NCBI GenBank assembly: GCA_023091665.1
Contig: JALJCQ010000029.1
Span: 124,001-188,000 of the forward strand
Length of the DNA: 64,000 bases
Origin: Pythium myriotylum
Taxonomy: Eukaryota; Oomycota; Peronosporomycetes; Pythiales; Pythiaceae
Direction of reading: 5' to 3'
Below, one piece after another: positions 10,528-20,130 of this stretch. A program made the position numbers and the translations under genes. Each line of letters opens with the position of its first letter. The first letter of the stretch is position 1. The notes under the pieces were generated by a model. That model did no database searches and was not told the origin of the DNA. It was given only the letters and a program-made list of their open reading frames with translations.

Positions 10528-11533
10528 TCAGCTCAATGCCAACAGCCGACTTCCCTCGCTCTCGTTGCTGCGCTGGCGCTTGCTGCCTCGTCTCAGCACT
10601 GCCAGCAGCGTCAGCACCACCGCAGCGACGCCCACGAGCGAGAACGCGTGCTCGAACGAGCCGGTCACGGTGGTCTGCTCACTCGCCAACAACCGCAGCT
10701 TTGTCGTCGCCGTCTCGGCGCTTACGGGCACCACCAGGTCGGCAGCGAGTCGCCGCGACGGCAACGGCGGTAGCGTGGCGCCTCCGTACCACTGCGGGAA
10801 CTCGTCCTGCTCGAGTCGCGTCTGAAGATCTGGGAACCGCTCGGCGACGGCTCCCGTGAGCAGCGCCTCGACGTACTGGTTGCCGAGTGAGCTCAGGTGG
10901 AGCCCGTCGCTGAGCAGCGACTTCCACTGCTCCGGAGGCAGCGAGTTGAACTGCGCGTGGAGGTTGAGCGCCTCCACGCCGGCCTCGGCCGCCACTTGCA
11001 CGCAGGCAGTCGCGTACTCGCCGGCGGCGGCGTTCGAGCGGTCGAGCAGACCGCCGTTGCGTATGCGACGAGCGTCGTCGTCCACGGGCGGCGGCGTGAT
11101 GAGCAGGATCTTGGCCTGCGGAGCCTTGGCCTTGAAGACGGCGACCGAGGCGTGTAGATTGGCTTTGTACTCGGCGAGTGACACGCTCTGGTCCTTGGAA
11201 GGACCGTCGGTGAGCGCGGCGTCGTTGGCGCCGAGCCAGAGCGTGATGAGCGAGGGACGCAACGTCGTCTCCAAGTCCACGGTGAGCTTTGGCAGCACCA
11301 GTCGCGTGAACCATCTAAGCGAAGCGACAGGGTGGTTTAGTCAAGTGCTCTTCTAGCGAAAGACACGCCCACGACTTGACGTACTCAGTGTTGTAGCCGC
11401 TCAAGCCCCGCGCCGCGACGTCGGCTTGGCGGTGGAAGCGGTTGAGAAGCAGTGCGATCCATCCATCGCTCGAGGGATCCGAGCCGAGCTCGGTGATTGA
11501 GTCTCCGAGCAGAAGCAACAGTGGTCGAGTCAT
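10528..11533 (-). CDS. SGNH/GDSL esterase with C-terminal membrane anchor (cluster copy B, two exons)
   Basis: Exon 1 is 11533-11385 (149 bp), the intron 11384-11315 (GTACGTC...CGCTTAG, 70 bp, phase 2) and exon 2 11314-10528, giving 311 residues. The splice restores GYNTEWFTRLVLPKL, the same join as in the other copies. The catalytic blocks are complete: GDSITELG with S12, RGLSGYNT, LWLGANDAAL and LLSDGLHLSSLGN. After the domain there is an Ala/Thr linker and one strong transmembrane helix (AFSLVGVAAVVLTLLAVL) followed by RRGSKRQR. This predicts a tail-anchored enzyme with its domain on the cytosolic side unless an internal signal exists, since no signal peptide is seen. An in-frame codon further upstream (11602) adds a stretch absent from the paralogues, so 11533 is preferred. 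Confidence 0.87.
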
Positions 11534-12100
11534 GGTGGCGAGACGGCGTCGATTGAGAAGTGGGCTTGACCAAAGAACGCTTTCGGTTGGAGGCGGTTTC
11601 ACGCGAACGGGAGCGCCGTAGAGGATGACAGGGTCAGCACCCGGAAGGCTTTTGTCCCACGAGTGCCACTCCCCAATCGCAGCATCAGCTTCAAGGAAGA
11701 TGCGACGGCGTCAGCAGCATGCGATTAGTAGTTCTCATCAGTAGTCGCATCGAAGCAAATCGTTTGAGGCAACCAGCGAAAAGAATCAGCCCAATGGTCC
11801 TTTTGTCGATGCGACAGTGTGTCGTGACCACTGCAGCGAGTCAGACGCGAGAGACTCACCGACTCCAGTTGAGTCGGATTGGACCGCACTCGAGCGTCCT
11901 TCGTCCAAACCCAAGGCGGTGGTGAGGAGACAAGGACACGTGTGCAGTGAGTGAGCCTGGGGTCAATGGAGTAAAGTTTTGGAGGGATATCACGAGCATG
12001 ATCTTGTTGAACTTGATCACGTTTGGCTCAACGTGTCATCATCGAACTAATCCTTCTACGCGAGATCACGATGGGAAGACGCTTTTGAGTCTCGCCGTTC
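11534..12100. other. Intergenic between esterases B and C
   Basis: About 570 bases holding the presumed promoter of esterase B and the 3' flank of esterase C. No coding potential, RNA gene or repeat was recognised. Confidence 0.5.
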
Positions 12101-13106
12101 TCAGACGCTCGGGGGACCGACTATCCCACCACGCGAGGATTCTAGATCGCGGAGCAGGCGCGCGTGCTCCGCCGATCTCGACTGGCCTCGACTGACTCGC
12201 TTGCGAGCCAGCAACACCAGCAGCCCCACCACGACGCTCGCGACCAGTCCAGCCAGCAAGCTGCCCGTGTCGACGGTCAGAGCCACACCCGAAGACTGAG
12301 GAAGAGCCAAGTGAACGTCGAGACGTGTGGCTACCTCCAGCATCGTGAGGTTCTCGTTCTTGGGCGTCGCGTTGGCTGGCTTCCAGAGAGGGAACTCGAC
12401 GGTCTCGAGTCGGCTCTGCAGATCTGGGAACGCTTGCGCGATCGCGCGAGTGAGCTCGCGTTCGAAGAAGTGGTTGCCCGCGCGACTCAGATGCAATCCG
12501 TCGACCAGCAGCGAGGTCCACTCTGGCTGGGCATTGAACAAAGCGTGCAGATCCAGCGCTTCAACGCCAGCCTCGCGTGCCACTTGGACGCAGGCAGAAG
12601 CGTATTCGCCAGCGACAGCGTTCGAGCGGTCGAGTTCGCCGCCGTTCGCTGCTCGCCGAACTGCCTCGTCCACGGCGATCAGCAGGATCTTGGCCTGCGG
12701 GGCTTGGCGCTTGAAGACCGCGACCATGGCGTGCAGATTGGCTTTGTACCGATCCAGCGGCACGTGCTGATCGCTCGACGGCCCCTCGAGCAGCGCAGCG
12801 TCGTTGGCGCCGAGCCAGAGCGTGATCAGCGACGGGTGCAGCGTCGTCGCCAAGTCCTGCGTGAGCGTCGGCAGCACCAGGTCTATGAACCACCTGCATC
12901 ACGACAAGTGAGACCCTTGGCTTCCCATGCATTCAAATTGCCACAGCGGGCTCGCACTGGGTCGTGTAGCCGCCCATGCCACGCTGCACGACGTCGGCCG
13001 TGCGGTTGAAGCGGTGGAGCAGCAGGCAGATCCACCCATCGAGCTTCCAGTCGGAGCCGAGCTCCGTGATCGAGTCGCCCAGCAGGAGAAGCTGCGGCCG
13101 CGTCAT
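12101..13106 (-). CDS. SGNH/GDSL esterase with C-terminal membrane anchor (cluster copy C, two exons)
   Basis: Exon 1 is 13106-12958 (149 bp), the intron 12957-12894 (GTGCGAG...GATGCAG, 64 bp, phase 2) and exon 2 12893-12101, for 313 residues. Blocks: LLLLLGDSITELG (S12), QRGMGGYTT, LWLGANDAALLEG and LLVDGLHLSRAGN. The spliced join reads QWFIDLVLPTL. Like copy B, it ends in a single membrane helix (SLLAGLVASVVVGLLVLL) and a basic segment. The TPP loop before the catalytic His region (ITPPPVDDD in B) is shortened here to IAVDEAV. An acyltransferase pseudogene lies just upstream on the same strand. Confidence 0.86.
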
Positions 13107-13225
13107 GGTGCTCTCGGTTGCTGGGAGGAAGCAAGCGAAGAGCGAGAAGTATGGTCGGCGTCCATCATCGCCTTGAACTTCTCCGGCGAGATCGGAAGCT
13201 GAAAATTTCCAAGCACGTTGAGCAT

Positions 13226-14057
13226 CTATTGGGATGGGATGGGGGGGGGGGGGGGGAAAGCATGCAGATCTAGAGTCTTCAAGCGAGACAGCGAGCTCAC
13301 GACAAGTGGCTGGGCGTTGGCGTCGTCTCGCTTGCTGATGGCATTGGCGGCGAGCCATCGGCACGAAGTCTCGACGAGATAGTGCGTGAGCGTGTAGAGC
13401 AGGAAGACGAGTCCCAAGATCGCGAAGAACTTGTAGCACGACATCTGGTGGACGGCACAGGGTAGAGTTGATCGCAAAGCGGTGGAGCATGCACATGGAG
13501 AACGAGCCTTTGTCGGCGTTACGGAGACCGTGCTGAGCAAGAGCCCGAGTGAGACCGTCCCCGTGTGGCGCCATCGAACGACCAACTGGAGTCGCTGGAT
13601 CCGCGAGAAGATCGACAAGAGCACGAGGAAGGCGAGCGGGAGCATGGAGAACGTCAAGTATTAATAGTTGGACGCGGCGAGGGACAGCGGTGGAACCGGA
13701 ACCGGAACTGCAACACGCTCGAGTGCTCCGGGTCGTGGATCCGGAACAGTTTATTGATTTATTTATTTTTCGTGTAGACGCACAGGAAAACCGGCGACGA
13801 GAGCGACTAACGGGGAGACGCGAACGAACCGAAACCGACGGGGGAAATCGTCGTTGGCGCAAAGATCGTGGTGAGCGAGAACGCCGAGAGAACAAAACAA
13901 AGAAAACGCATCCAAGGCCGACTCGGCCCATGGGGACGCCGTTCATGTACTTGGCGTGCTTAACGACCACGAGCATGGCGGCGAGACCACGCAGGTCGTC
14001 GAGAGAGAGGATCTTGCTTTCGATCGACGGCGCGTCCGTCGGCTTCTTGACGAGCAC
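13226..14057 (-). pseudogene. Broken acyltransferase-3 gene (ninth cluster copy)
   Basis: The N-terminal signature survives near 14020-13930: SKILSLDDLRGLAAMLVVVKH keeps R-X10-H, though Gly of DGLRG is Asp. A short insertion then shifts the frame in the middle of FFVLSAF. About 230 central residues are gone and replaced by unrelated sequence. Near 13500 a fragment of the membrane block remains (KGSFSMCMLHRFAINS), in a different frame from the last part (KFFAILGLVFLLYTLTHYLVE, then WLAANAISKRDD) at 13445-13300. No ATG starts the frame. Three frame changes and the lost core make this a clear pseudogene. It shows that the acyltransferase family once filled this part of the cluster as well. Confidence 0.8.
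13241..13256. repeat. Poly-G tract (16 bases)
   Basis: An uninterrupted run of G inside the 3' end of the acyltransferase pseudogene. A second long G run sits in intron 1 of the Rab gene. Such tracts can form G-quadruplexes and are prone to length errors in sequencing. Confidence 0.8.
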
Positions 14058-14299
14058 GTCTGTCGAAGGTCACTGGGGCGAATTTTGTTCTGGGCCGTCG
14101 GGAACAACCACAGAGTGTGTTCCATTGGAGACGACGCCGAGATCCCACGCTTGGCGTCCACACCGTGGTCGGAAGCATGGTCCTGGTGCATTGTTGAAGA
14201 AAATGTGATTTTGGTCCTGGGTGACAGACAGGGCGGAGGGGTGTTTGAGCACTTCCGACTCGAACTGAAGACTGTACCGTCCGCTCGTTGGTGGTCGCG

Positions 14300-14322
14300 G
14301 CGTGCGATCACTGATCGCACGC
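14300..14322. repeat. Short perfect palindrome (23 bp)
   Basis: GCGTGCGATCA, one central C, then TGATCGCACGC. Perfect 11-base arms with a one-base centre, the same build as the longer palindrome at 9451-9519. Confidence 0.75.
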
Positions 14323-14486
14323 AATTTGGATCTAAATTTTACGAATTAGCACTAAATACTAGGATTTAGTAGACCGGCTTAGCGGATCAGCCCAGAACAC
14401 AGAGGGCCTGAGTTGCGCAACTTTCTGTCTCCCGAAGATACGGGACAGGGGTGGGGGTAAACTATTTCTGTCTTCGGGAAGATTCG

Positions 14487-14526
14487 TTTCGCGTATCCCG
14501 CTTTTTTAAAAGCGGGTTACGCGAAA
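14487..14526. repeat. 40-bp palindrome
   Basis: Arms TTTCGCGTATCCCGCTTTT (14487-14505) and 14508-14526 around TT, one mismatch. Same build as the palindromes at 9451 and 16588: long arms and a loop of one or two bases. Confidence 0.8.
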
Positions 14527-15702
14527 GGACAGTGTTACTGCCCAGGACTTCCAAAACACGAACAATCTAAGACTTGAGCAGGATGTGTCCATGTCTGACC
14601 AAACCTGGCAAACTCGATGAAATTTATGGAAAGATTGATCAGTTTTCAAACAAGTAGAGAAATGTTTTTTTTTTAAAACAAGAGGACGTGGTCGAAAGAT
14701 TTCACGCAGTCGAGTAGTATGGAGAATCACTTATGAATCGCACTCAATTCAACTTCTACTTGAACGATTCATTTGTCAATTCATTAGAGCGACTTCTCTC
14801 AAGTCACTTGCAAAGGAGGACCGACGCCGAGTCCAAGGACGACCAGGCGCTGCCGCGCCGCACCCAGCCCACCCAAGATCGTGACCCTGCAGCCACAGCG
14901 ATGCGGCGTCGTCGCGCCGTCCAGAGCCTCGAAAGGCGCACGTGCTGGTGGTAGTCCCGGCGGCGTCGGCCCGCCCAAAGTTTCGCAAGTAGCGCGCGTT
15001 AGAAGCCGTCGCGGCGATGTTGATGGTGCCACGAACACCGTCTGTTCGCGCCGTTTCTATTCGCTGATCTTTGCGACACAACCCTGCTGCGGCTACGAGG
15101 CGCAGGAAGTGTGCCTACCTCACTTGTGTGAAGCGCACCGCCTGCGCCGGCCTTGTCAGCCTTTGCCAGCTTCTGCGTTGCGCCGGGTGGTGAGGAACGG
15201 TACGTGTGCTGTTTTAGCACAGATACTTAAGTTCTAATGTCCCTATAGTGTAGGAGGAACCCCATCCTCGATGCAATAGCATGCTCGTCTAATCAGCGAG
15301 CAAATGGCACGGTCAGCGAAACTCTGTAGGGTTTGTACCCCATTCCGCTCTCAGCTCAGCGCTTTGATGTGACTAATGGTGTGTTCAGTGGATTATGCAG
15401 GGGGATGGGCCAGCCATGCAGCTTGTTGAGGTGTAACGAAGTCTCATCGTCGGGTCCCGGTTCGGTCCTGGCCAGTCCTGGATTCGTCATGGACAACGTG
15501 GTCGATATTTTGCTGTCCATCTATGTGAGCTAATGCGATTGGTCTCACAATCACGAGTAGCATCCGACATGAAAAGGATGAGATCGGCTTCTGTCTAATT
15601 TGGTGTGTTGATACGAGTGACAACCATTAAGACGTCTCATTAAATGCAAAGGTGTAACAAGGCTCAAACAGTGTAGATTTGTGGACTTATCAACCATATC
15701 TG

Positions 15703-16464
15703 TCAGTCCTGCGTGATCTTAGTTTCACGTAACACAAAGTGGAGTAGCTCGAGGCGTCGTGTCGTCAAACCTGCCGCAGACACGTCCTTGGAGAGGGATG
15801 AATCGACCCTCCACCAGAATTTGAGACATACAAAGAGCCCACAGCTATGCCCATCTTGCTGCACAGGTGTCTTGACGTCGACGGCTGTAAACCCAGAGAA
15901 CGGCGAGTCTTCTTCGTCTATCAAGTTCATGGCAAACTCACTTAGGTGCTTGTGGACGTTCCGTAGGTTCAGCGAGTCATAGAATAACACCTCCTTCCTC
16001 TCGATGTCAATATAGACGCCCGCCCAATGAAAATTGCCGAAGTTCACTGGAATAATGATGAGCGAAACGCCTTCTCCAAGCGTTAGACTTGGAATCAACA
16101 TGGCCGCAGTCGGAAGGAACTGCTTCTTTAGCCGACCATCAGCCCAGGTCTTGGCGTGCCTCACCAAGTCGCCACACCGGACATGGCTATGTGCGTTCGA
16201 CAAACGCTCGCAGAACGCTTGGATCACACCGTCGTTGAGCCACGCTGGGGGCTGCAAACAGTACAACGAGGCGTAGGTGTAGTCTGGCATCTGTCGAAGT
16301 CCTGGTATGAGCGTCTTCGGATACGTGGCTGCGAACTCGTCCGCGATTGAGATGGTCTTACTTTGAAGAGCAGCTGGAACCTTGGAAGCGACAGCCTGCT
16401 TCAGCCACACCACGAACTTCTCACCGCTCTCACACATGTTTTGTATACTCTCGACGATGCGCAT
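15703..16464 (-). CDS. Ulp1-type cysteine protease (C48) domain protein
   Basis: C48 peptidases remove SUMO or related modifiers from proteins; in oomycetes many copies belong to DNA transposons. The 253-residue frame carries the full active-site set: H146 in NFHWAGVYID, D163 in LFYDSL, Q202 and C208 in QQDGHSCGLF, with the family Q-X5-C spacing. LQPPAWLNDGVIQAFCERL upstream matches the usual LNDxxIxxF substrate-groove segment. The protein is little more than the catalytic domain with about 70 residues in front. It may be a stand-alone gene or the 3' remnant of a larger transposon protein. It is bounded upstream by two strong inverted repeats (16588-16661 and 16672-16713). No transposase was recognised beside it. 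Confidence 0.75.
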   Translation of the reverse strand: MRIVESIQNMCESGEKFVVWLKQAVASKVPAALQSKTISIADEFAATYPKTLIPGLRQMPDYTYASLYCLQPPAWLNDGVIQAFCERLSNAHSHVRCGDLVRHAKTWADGRLKKQFLPTAAMLIPSLTLGEGVSLIIIPVNFGNFHWAGVYIDIERKEVLFYDSLNLRNVHKHLSEFAMNLIDEEDSPFSGFTAVDVKTPVQQDGHSCGLFVCLKFWWRVDSSLSKDVSAAGLTTRRLELLHFVLRETKITQD

Positions 16465-16587
16465 GATCTCGATCTGGAGTCGCGAATAGATCCCCAGCTG
16501 TGGAATAGAGACAACCTCTACTCCTGTGATATTAGTGGATTGGAAGTGGCGGGGCGATCGTCTAATCGACAGCTAAACTTTTGACTT

Positions 16588-16661
16588 GAATAAAGTATGA
16601 TGCCGCGAAAAGGTGAGGTGTTTTTAAACACCTCACCTTTTCGCGGCATCATACTTAATTC
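16588..16661. repeat. 74-bp palindrome
   Basis: Arms of 36 bases with a TT centre at 16624-16625 and a single mismatch (16592/16657). The arm core reads AAGTATGATGCCGCGAAAAG. It lies just upstream of the C48 protease start. No convincing target-site duplication was found. Confidence 0.85.
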
Positions 16662-16671
16662 TAACTATGAC

Positions 16672-16713
16672 CGTCTCTGCCCTTATGAAAAGAAAAACAA
16701 AAGGGCAGAGACG
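16672..16713. repeat. Stem-loop with 13-bp perfect stem
   Basis: CGTCTCTGCCCTT (16672-16684) and its reverse complement (16701-16713) around a 16-base A-rich loop. Only ten bases separate it from the palindrome at 16588-16661. Confidence 0.75.
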
Positions 16714-17125
16714 TAATGGCGAAGATGACCAAGACATGGAGCGAGTGCCGCCCAGAAGTCCATTTGGCCGCGACGCATTCTGGTGTCGATAGATCGCCCG
16801 TAATCTTTGGCTTGGATTACTGGCTGCCCATCTCGGATCTTGAAGTACTCGCTCCACACTGGCGATGGAGTGAACATGCGCGAAATCACTCGGAGGGTTC
16901 ACGGCGAGTTCAAGGCCTCACGTGGCGTTCACCTCCTCAGTCGGCATCGTCCAACGCAGCCAAACCTGTCGACGAAGCGGCTTAATGCGGGTCAACCATA
17001 TAACTGATTTGTAAATAACTCTGAAAAACACCCGTAATTTGTAAATGTTTTGGACGCCGCCATTGCAAATAAGACCCTGAAAATGAGGTGGAATCTGATT
17101 TCTTCAGCCACAAAACGAACGGCAA
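16714..17125. other. Intergenic upstream of the Crinkler
   Basis: About 410 bases. Frames of 66-90 codons here show no known domain. The 3' part is AT-richer and should hold the Crinkler promoter. The sequence CAAAACGAACGGCAAATGG surrounds the start codon. Confidence 0.4.
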
Positions 17126-19465
17126 ATGGTGAAGCTCTTCTGTGCGGTGGTTGGAGCGACAGGAAGCGCGTTCTCTGTGCGGGTGGATGAGAGCGACACG
17201 GTTGATGACTTGAAGAAGGCGGTCAAGGTGGAGAAGCCGCGCACGATCACATGCGATGCGGATGAGCTCCAGCTGTACTTGGCCAAGAAGGGCGACGCGT
17301 GGTTGCCATCGAGCGATCCGAGTGTCATTGCTATGCGGAGCGGAGTGATTCCCGACGACATAAAGGAATTGCTCACCCAAGAGATCGATCCAGCTGAAGA
17401 GATTGGCGATTTGTTTGCACAATGTCCCACAAAGAAGGTAATCCACGTGTTGGTGGTGGTTCCGACCGAAGAGCATATCGATCGTCGATTGCTGAAGAAA
17501 GCCAAATTTGCTCATAATGGATTGGCTGAAGGATCAGCATGGGAGTGGAAGAAGGAAGAGGACCCAGTCTATTCACTCGCAAACGACGAAATGTTCTTCG
17601 TCAATCGGGATCGTTCAGTACAGCAGCTTCAAGATATCCACCGACGGAATTACAATCGAGCAGTGAAGAATGCGGGACTCGATTGGGTTATTCCCATTGC
17701 AGACAATGTCATTGGGTTGGGCAAATCATCGTTTGGAGATCATTACGTACGAAAATGCCGCGACGCATGGAAGGATGTCGATGAAAAAAGCAATTTCCAG
17801 AAGTCTCTTTGTGAATGCCGCACCGTTCATCTCTCGTTTAGGAGAGGTGAGCTGTTGGTCAATGTTGAGGCAGTGATGATTCGCCTGCTGTGTCAGCAGG
17901 TCCGAACATTGTTTGCAAAACCACCTGCGATTCTCTCGACCCCCCCAAAAATCGTCCATCATCTACTGAAAGACTTGACAGATGAAGTGGGCCCGTTGTT
18001 TATTGTGCTGGATGAGATTGGTGCTGCTTTTGAAGACAAATCTCTGGGTGATGTGGAGAGTCGAACACATTTCATGGATTTCTGCCTCGATGTTGTTGGA
18101 AAGTGGTTACCGATGAAAAATGTTTTCTTCGTGCTTCTTGGGCGTGGATCATTTTTCAGCTATGTTGGGATGAGACCCACCCAGGCGCCACTCATGCAGA
18201 GCCCTTTCATCTTTTCTCGACTGAGTATCCAACTCCTTCGACCAGAAGCGATCAAGACAATTATGGAGAAGACATTTGTCGATAATGTGGAGAACAAGAC
18301 GATCAAAGAAGTCTATGGATTGGATGGCTCTCAACTTGATGACGCTGTGCAGCATCTTTTCCAACAGACGTGTGGCCATCCACGTACATTGCTGGAGGCG
18401 TTCAAAACGTGTCGATCGTTCTTACAACTCATGGAGTACAACCAACCAGTTGGCATTGAAAATTGGACGCTGTTTTATGGCGAATTGCGAAAGTACAGAA
18501 AGCTTGTGTCGGATTTGCTGGGAACGATGAGCCGTGGAGGATATGTAGATCTCACTGACCAAGTGGAAGATGCCGGTGGAAAACGGATCTCATTAGATAT
18601 TATTGCCAACAACTGCTGCATTGCGTGGGAAGGGACTGTGGAGCAGGCGAAGCTCTATGCAACGCCATTTATTCGACAGCTTCTTTTTCAATACTTGTTG
18701 CCACTCCAAGAGTACATCCGCGCAATGGCAAGCGTCAAATTCTCGATCGATTATCCTACAGTGTTCGAGTGGATGTGCCTCAAACGCTTTCAAGAGATGT
18801 TTAGCTCCGCTCGATGCCCAGCGGTTGTTTTGCCCGAGTACTTCAACCAGAGCCAAGCTTTTGGGAGGTGCAATCACGTGTTATTCGCCAACGACACGCG
18901 ACAACTTCCGAAGATAACAAGGAACGGTCAGAAGTATCCGAAACTCGATTCACAAACGGCCGATCCCAGTGCATGGCCGCAGTTGCTGCAGAAGATTGAA
19001 GCAGGCATGGTTCAGGATATGGCGACTAGTGTTTGCTTGAAGCCACTTCCAAAATCTTCATCAAGTGATGCGTTGCTGATGACGCAGACTGGTGGCGTAC
19101 TCCTGACTCTTGGTCTTGCAGTGAAAAACTTCACATCAACCGAGTTCTGCGAAGCTCACTTGAGGAAGGAATGTGATGTCTTTAACCGCATGTTTCTGAA
19201 GTGTCAAAATATGCAGAAGCGCTTAAATGTGCTGGTGGTGTGCGCAACGAAGTACAACATGAAGCTATCAGATCAGTTCGACACGCGAAAGTCGGTGCCG
19301 GTGCCAGTTGTGGACTATCCATTTATTCATGAAGTGATTTTGCTGGATTTATCAACACCGTCGAATCGGGCGCGCTTCTTTGGTATTAGGGAGGACCCTG
19401 TGTTATCGGAGGTATTGGAAGTGATCATCTCAAAAGTCGAAGTGGAATTCTTTGAAAAATCGTAA
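17126..19465 (+). CDS. Crinkler (CRN) family protein with NTPase-like domain
   Basis: Crinklers are oomycete proteins with a ubiquitin-like header and varied C-terminal domains; many are host-directed effectors. This is an intact, intronless 779-residue protein. The header is residues 1-115: MVKLFCAVVG, RVDESDTVDDLKKAV, the LQLYLAK motif at 48-54, WL at 59-60, and the HVLVVVP motif at 107-113 that ends the header. LYLAK is the variant typical of Pythium. No classical signal peptide is present, as usual for Pythium CRNs. The next domain has a P-loop (GLGKSS, K200) and a Walker B strand (LFIVLDE, D296-E297), the NTPase type found in many CRNs. Near residues 650-670 SSSDALLM...LTLGLAVKN resembles the D...ExK core of the nuclease partner, but the expected Glu/Gln is Ala, so nuclease activity is doubtful. 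It lies between a protease and a decayed CRN header in the mobile-element zone. Confidence 0.88.
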   Translation: MVKLFCAVVGATGSAFSVRVDESDTVDDLKKAVKVEKPRTITCDADELQLYLAKKGDAWLPSSDPSVIAMRSGVIPDDIKELLTQEIDPAEEIGDLFAQCPTKKVIHVLVVVPTEEHIDRRLLKKAKFAHNGLAEGSAWEWKKEEDPVYSLANDEMFFVNRDRSVQQLQDIHRRNYNRAVKNAGLDWVIPIADNVIGLGKSSFGDHYVRKCRDAWKDVDEKSNFQKSLCECRTVHLSFRRGELLVNVEAVMIRLLCQQVRTLFAKPPAILSTPPKIVHHLLKDLTDEVGPLFIVLDEIGAAFEDKSLGDVESRTHFMDFCLDVVGKWLPMKNVFFVLLGRGSFFSYVGMRPTQAPLMQSPFIFSRLSIQLLRPEAIKTIMEKTFVDNVENKTIKEVYGLDGSQLDDAVQHLFQQTCGHPRTLLEAFKTCRSFLQLMEYNQPVGIENWTLFYGELRKYRKLVSDLLGTMSRGGYVDLTDQVEDAGGKRISLDIIANNCCIAWEGTVEQAKLYATPFIRQLLFQYLLPLQEYIRAMASVKFSIDYPTVFEWMCLKRFQEMFSSARCPAVVLPEYFNQSQAFGRCNHVLFANDTRQLPKITRNGQKYPKLDSQTADPSAWPQLLQKIEAGMVQDMATSVCLKPLPKSSSSDALLMTQTGGVLLTLGLAVKNFTSTEFCEAHLRKECDVFNRMFLKCQNMQKRLNVLVVCATKYNMKLSDQFDTRKSVPVPVVDYPFIHEVILLDLSTPSNRARFFGIREDPVLSEVLEVIISKVEVEFFEKS

Positions 19466-19821
19466 AAGAGATAATCCATCGTGCAGTTTTCGACCTCAAA
19501 CGTTGCAAAATGCGCAAGTAAGTCTCGACTATAATCGTTTTGTTAGGTTGTGTTTCATCTATGATAATGTGCCTACACCAACTCACTCGTATAGCCACTT
19601 TTACTACTGGTGATTCTCTTTGACCTGCTGCTGTGGAAACACAACAATGGCGATACTGCTGCTCGTATTACTGCTATTTCATCATGCTTGATGCCTGTTG
19701 GTGTCATGATCGTTCCTGAAAGCGTCACTGTCACGAGCATCGTTTGACACATCATTCAAATGGCGGTTAGCTTGCTAACGAGTGTGGAGTGCAAGCACGA
19801 ATTGACAACGAGAGTGCTTGG

Positions 19822-20130
19822 CTTGTATGGTACCACCACCACATTCACATGGCCATTTCTGCTGCTTCCTCGGCTGCATCCACTTCGATCATGTCCTCAT
19901 CAGACAAACCAACACGCCGGAGCTTCGCTCGCGCAGCATCCAGGTGCTTGAGGCCACTGGTATCACGCACCGCCTTGACCTCGTTTTCAGTCAGCCAAAC
20001 CTCGCCTCGCTTGGCGAGGAACAGCTCCATCTTGCTGTTAGGTTAGCCGAACTGCAGCCCCCCTTCTTCAATTCATCAATCGTGTCGCTCTCATCCACCC
20101 GCACAGCCCTGCCGCTACCACCACTAAATG
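19822..20130 (-). pseudogene. Decayed Crinkler header fragment
   Basis: The minus strand reads SGGSGRAVRVDESDTIDELKK, then after a frame change and a stop MELFLAKRGEVWL, TENEVKAVRDTSGLKHLDAAR and KLRRVGLSDED. After another shift it reads HVNVVVVP. These are the header start, the LFLAK motif, the WL segment and the closing HVLVxxP motif of a CRN, in the right order. At least two frameshifts and the loss of both ends make it non-coding. Its LFLAK and DTSGLKxLxAAR text is of a different CRN type from the intact LYLAK gene at 17126, so it is not a simple duplicate of that gene. Confidence 0.8.

Larger units (their letters stand above)
14058..15702. other. Gene-poor spacer with hairpins
   Basis: About 1.6 kb between the acyltransferase pseudogene and the C48 protease. 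It contains the palindromes at 14300-14322 and 14487-14526 and weaker stem-forming text at 14427-14480 (CTGTCTCCCGAAGA facing TCTTCGGGA). Frames of 70-120 codons at 14776-15237 give no recognisable protein on either strand. No tRNA or 5S-like sequence was noticed. Confidence 0.45.

Noticed and set aside
12933..14057. A single open frame joining the acyltransferase start to the esterase C start, like a bacterial OafA-SGNH fusion
   Set aside because: The middle of the frame is out of register with both families, the acyltransferase core is missing, and the esterase exon must splice at 12958. The joint frame is chance.
14776..15237. Possible malate dehydrogenase N-terminus (RVTILGGLG text on the minus strand)
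   Set aside because: Only a few residues agree, the nucleotide-binding GxxGxxG pattern is not met, and nothing downstream continues the family.
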